Assembly: GCA_002509495.1 (NCBI GenBank)
Contig: DAEV01000009.1
Coordinates: 1 to 5,658, forward strand
Reading direction: 5' to 3'
Source of the DNA: Methanolinea sp. UBA473
Lineage (GTDB): Archaea > Halobacteriota > Methanomicrobia > Methanomicrobiales > Methanospirillaceae
DNA: 5,658 nt
The position numbers and the translations under genes are program-made. Positions 4,848 through 5,658 of this stretch are shown here, piece after piece (the first letter of the stretch is position 1; each line of letters starts with the position of its first letter). The notes beneath the pieces were generated by a model. It did not search any database, was not told the origin of the DNA, and was given only the letters and a program-made list of their open reading frames with translations.

Positions 4848-5498
4848 TCACTTGATCTCGATCCGTTCGCCGGTCACCGCATAGTGGATGTTTTCCGCCA
4901 TCTTGCAGGCATGATCCGCGGATCGCTCCAGGTACCGGGCGGCCATGATATACGACGTGTAGCGGGAGATGGTTTTTGGGTCCTCCATCATGATCGTGAG
5001 GGTCTGCCGGAAGATCGAATGCCAGATTGCGTCCACGACGTCATCCCGCGAGGACAGATCCCTGATCAGCTCCAGGTTCTCCTTCTCAAAGGCCAGGGTT
5101 ACGTCGTCGATCATGGCAGTGACGAGGGTTGCCATGTGGGGAAGGGGAGGCGGCTGGGGATAGGAAGGCTGATCTTTGATGTATTGCACCATCGTCGCGA
5201 TATCTTTCCCGTACCTCCCTATCCGTTCGGCTCCTGCGATCACCTTAAGGATACAGACGATCACCCGCATGTCCTTGGCCATGGGCTGGTACAGGGCAAT
5301 CAGCTGGTACGCACGGTCCTCGAGGCGGATGGTCCTGTCCTGGATCCCGACTTTTCGTGATAGTACTTCCGAGGCGTGGGAAACGTCCTCGGCGATTAAG
5401 GTCTGCACCGCATCCGCAAGCATGTTCCGTGCAAACCGTGCCATTCCAATCGTATCCTGTTTCAGGAGGTCCAGTTCCGCATGAAATTTTTCCGACAT
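4848..5498 (-). CDS. phoU: PhoU, phosphate transport system regulatory protein
   Basis: PhoU acts with the PstSCAB importer to limit phosphate uptake and, in bacteria, to silence the phosphate sensor kinase. The product has 216 residues, the family length, with two three-helix PhoU repeats. The first carries YQPMAKDMRVIVCILKVI (70-87) and ERIGRYGKDIA (91-101); the second carries YIMAARYLERSADHACKMAE (183-202) and ends NIHYAVTGE. The second metal motif ExxxD is intact (Glu191, Asp195). The first has Arg95 where bacterial PhoU usually has Asp, a form I recall from archaeal PhoU. The linker between repeats is proline-rich (PSYPQPPPLP, 111-120). The ATG is 9 bases after the pstB stop, and TAGGA overlapping that stop serves as ribosome site, so the two genes are co-transcribed. 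Confidence 0.95.
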   Translation of the reverse strand: MSEKFHAELDLLKQDTIGMARFARNMLADAVQTLIAEDVSHASEVLSRKVGIQDRTIRLEDRAYQLIALYQPMAKDMRVIVCILKVIAGAERIGRYGKDIATMVQYIKDQPSYPQPPPLPHMATLVTAMIDDVTLAFEKENLELIRDLSSRDDVVDAIWHSIFRQTLTIMMEDPKTISRYTSYIMAARYLERSADHACKMAENIHYAVTGERIEIK

Positions 5499-5507
5499 GT
5501 CGTTTTC

Positions 5508-5658
5508 CTACCCGAAGCGTCCGGTGATGTAATTCTCGGTGAGGTCTTCCTCTGGGTGTTCGAATATCTGTTTCGTCGGCCCGAATTCGACAAGTTTGCC
5601 GAGGTACATGAACCCGGTGTCGTCGCTCGCCCTGGCCGCCTGCTGCATGTTGTGGGTG
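5508..5658 (-). CDS. pstB: PstB, phosphate ABC transporter ATP-binding protein (C-terminal part)
   Basis: Only the last 49 codons are in the window; the gene continues past the right edge. The visible part begins at the switch histidine of the ATPase domain (THNMQQAARASDDTGFMYLG) and includes KLVEFGPTKQIFEHP, ending ENYITGRFG. This tail is characteristic of PstB, which powers high-affinity phosphate import as the ATPase of PstSCAB. It precedes phoU by 9 bases on the same strand, the classical pst operon order. No disruption is visible in this part. Confidence 0.95.
   Translation of the reverse strand, partial: THNMQQAARASDDTGFMYLGKLVEFGPTKQIFEHPEEDLTENYITGRFG

Overview
The window most likely comes from the chromosome of a methanogenic archaeon, probably of the Methanomicrobiales type. 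The evidence is a NikR of the archaeal form, an archaeal-style PhoU (ERIGRYGKDIA), a DUF47 PhoU-like protein, a lipoprotein with an LLCAGC lipobox, AT-rich TATA-like boxes in otherwise GC-rich sequence, and Shine-Dalgarno sites of the GGAGGTGAT type. The assignment is by gene content and style only, not by database search.

Layout from left to right. (1) Bases 1-76 hold the first 25 codons of an unidentified minus-strand gene that runs off the left edge, with TATA-like boxes just upstream. (2) A gene-poor stretch follows to about 659; its only coding hint is a membrane-protein-like open frame at 334-525. (3) A plus-strand gene at 660-1901 encodes a secreted lipoprotein with a C-terminal peptidase M23 (LytM-like) fold in which two expected active-site histidines are arginines. 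(4) Facing it is a minus-strand unknown gene (2014-2349), preceded by a possible 28-codon leader ORF that overlaps its start by ATGA and sits behind a perfect Shine-Dalgarno site and an AT-rich promoter zone with three TTATTAAT-type octamers. (5) nikR (2780-3202, minus) encodes the nickel-responsive repressor and ends in a hairpin/oligo-U terminator. (6) A roughly 480-base region between nikR and the next gene holds a perfect Shine-Dalgarno site in front of only a 14-codon ORF. (7) A plus-strand DUF47/PhoU-like gene (3684-4319) converges on a minus-strand set: pstB (C-terminal end only), phoU, and a thioredoxin-coupled arsenate reductase/low-molecular-weight phosphatase-like gene (arsC-like).

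The right third is a phosphate-handling locus. PstB is the ATPase of the high-affinity phosphate importer, PhoU is its partner and negative regulator, and the ArsC-like enzyme could deal with arsenate that enters through phosphate transporters. The DUF47 protein belongs to the second PhoU-like class, which usually accompanies Pit-type low-affinity transporters, so two PhoU-type regulators lie tail-to-tail around an arsenate reductase gene. NikR fits the high nickel demand of a methanogen, but no nickel transporter is visible here.

No tRNA, rRNA, CRISPR array or insertion sequence was recognised. No clearly new multi-gene system is evident. The best leads are the leader ORF ahead of the unknown gene, the degenerate M23 lipoprotein, the orphan Shine-Dalgarno sites with tiny ORFs around nikR, and the paired PhoU/ArsC arrangement.
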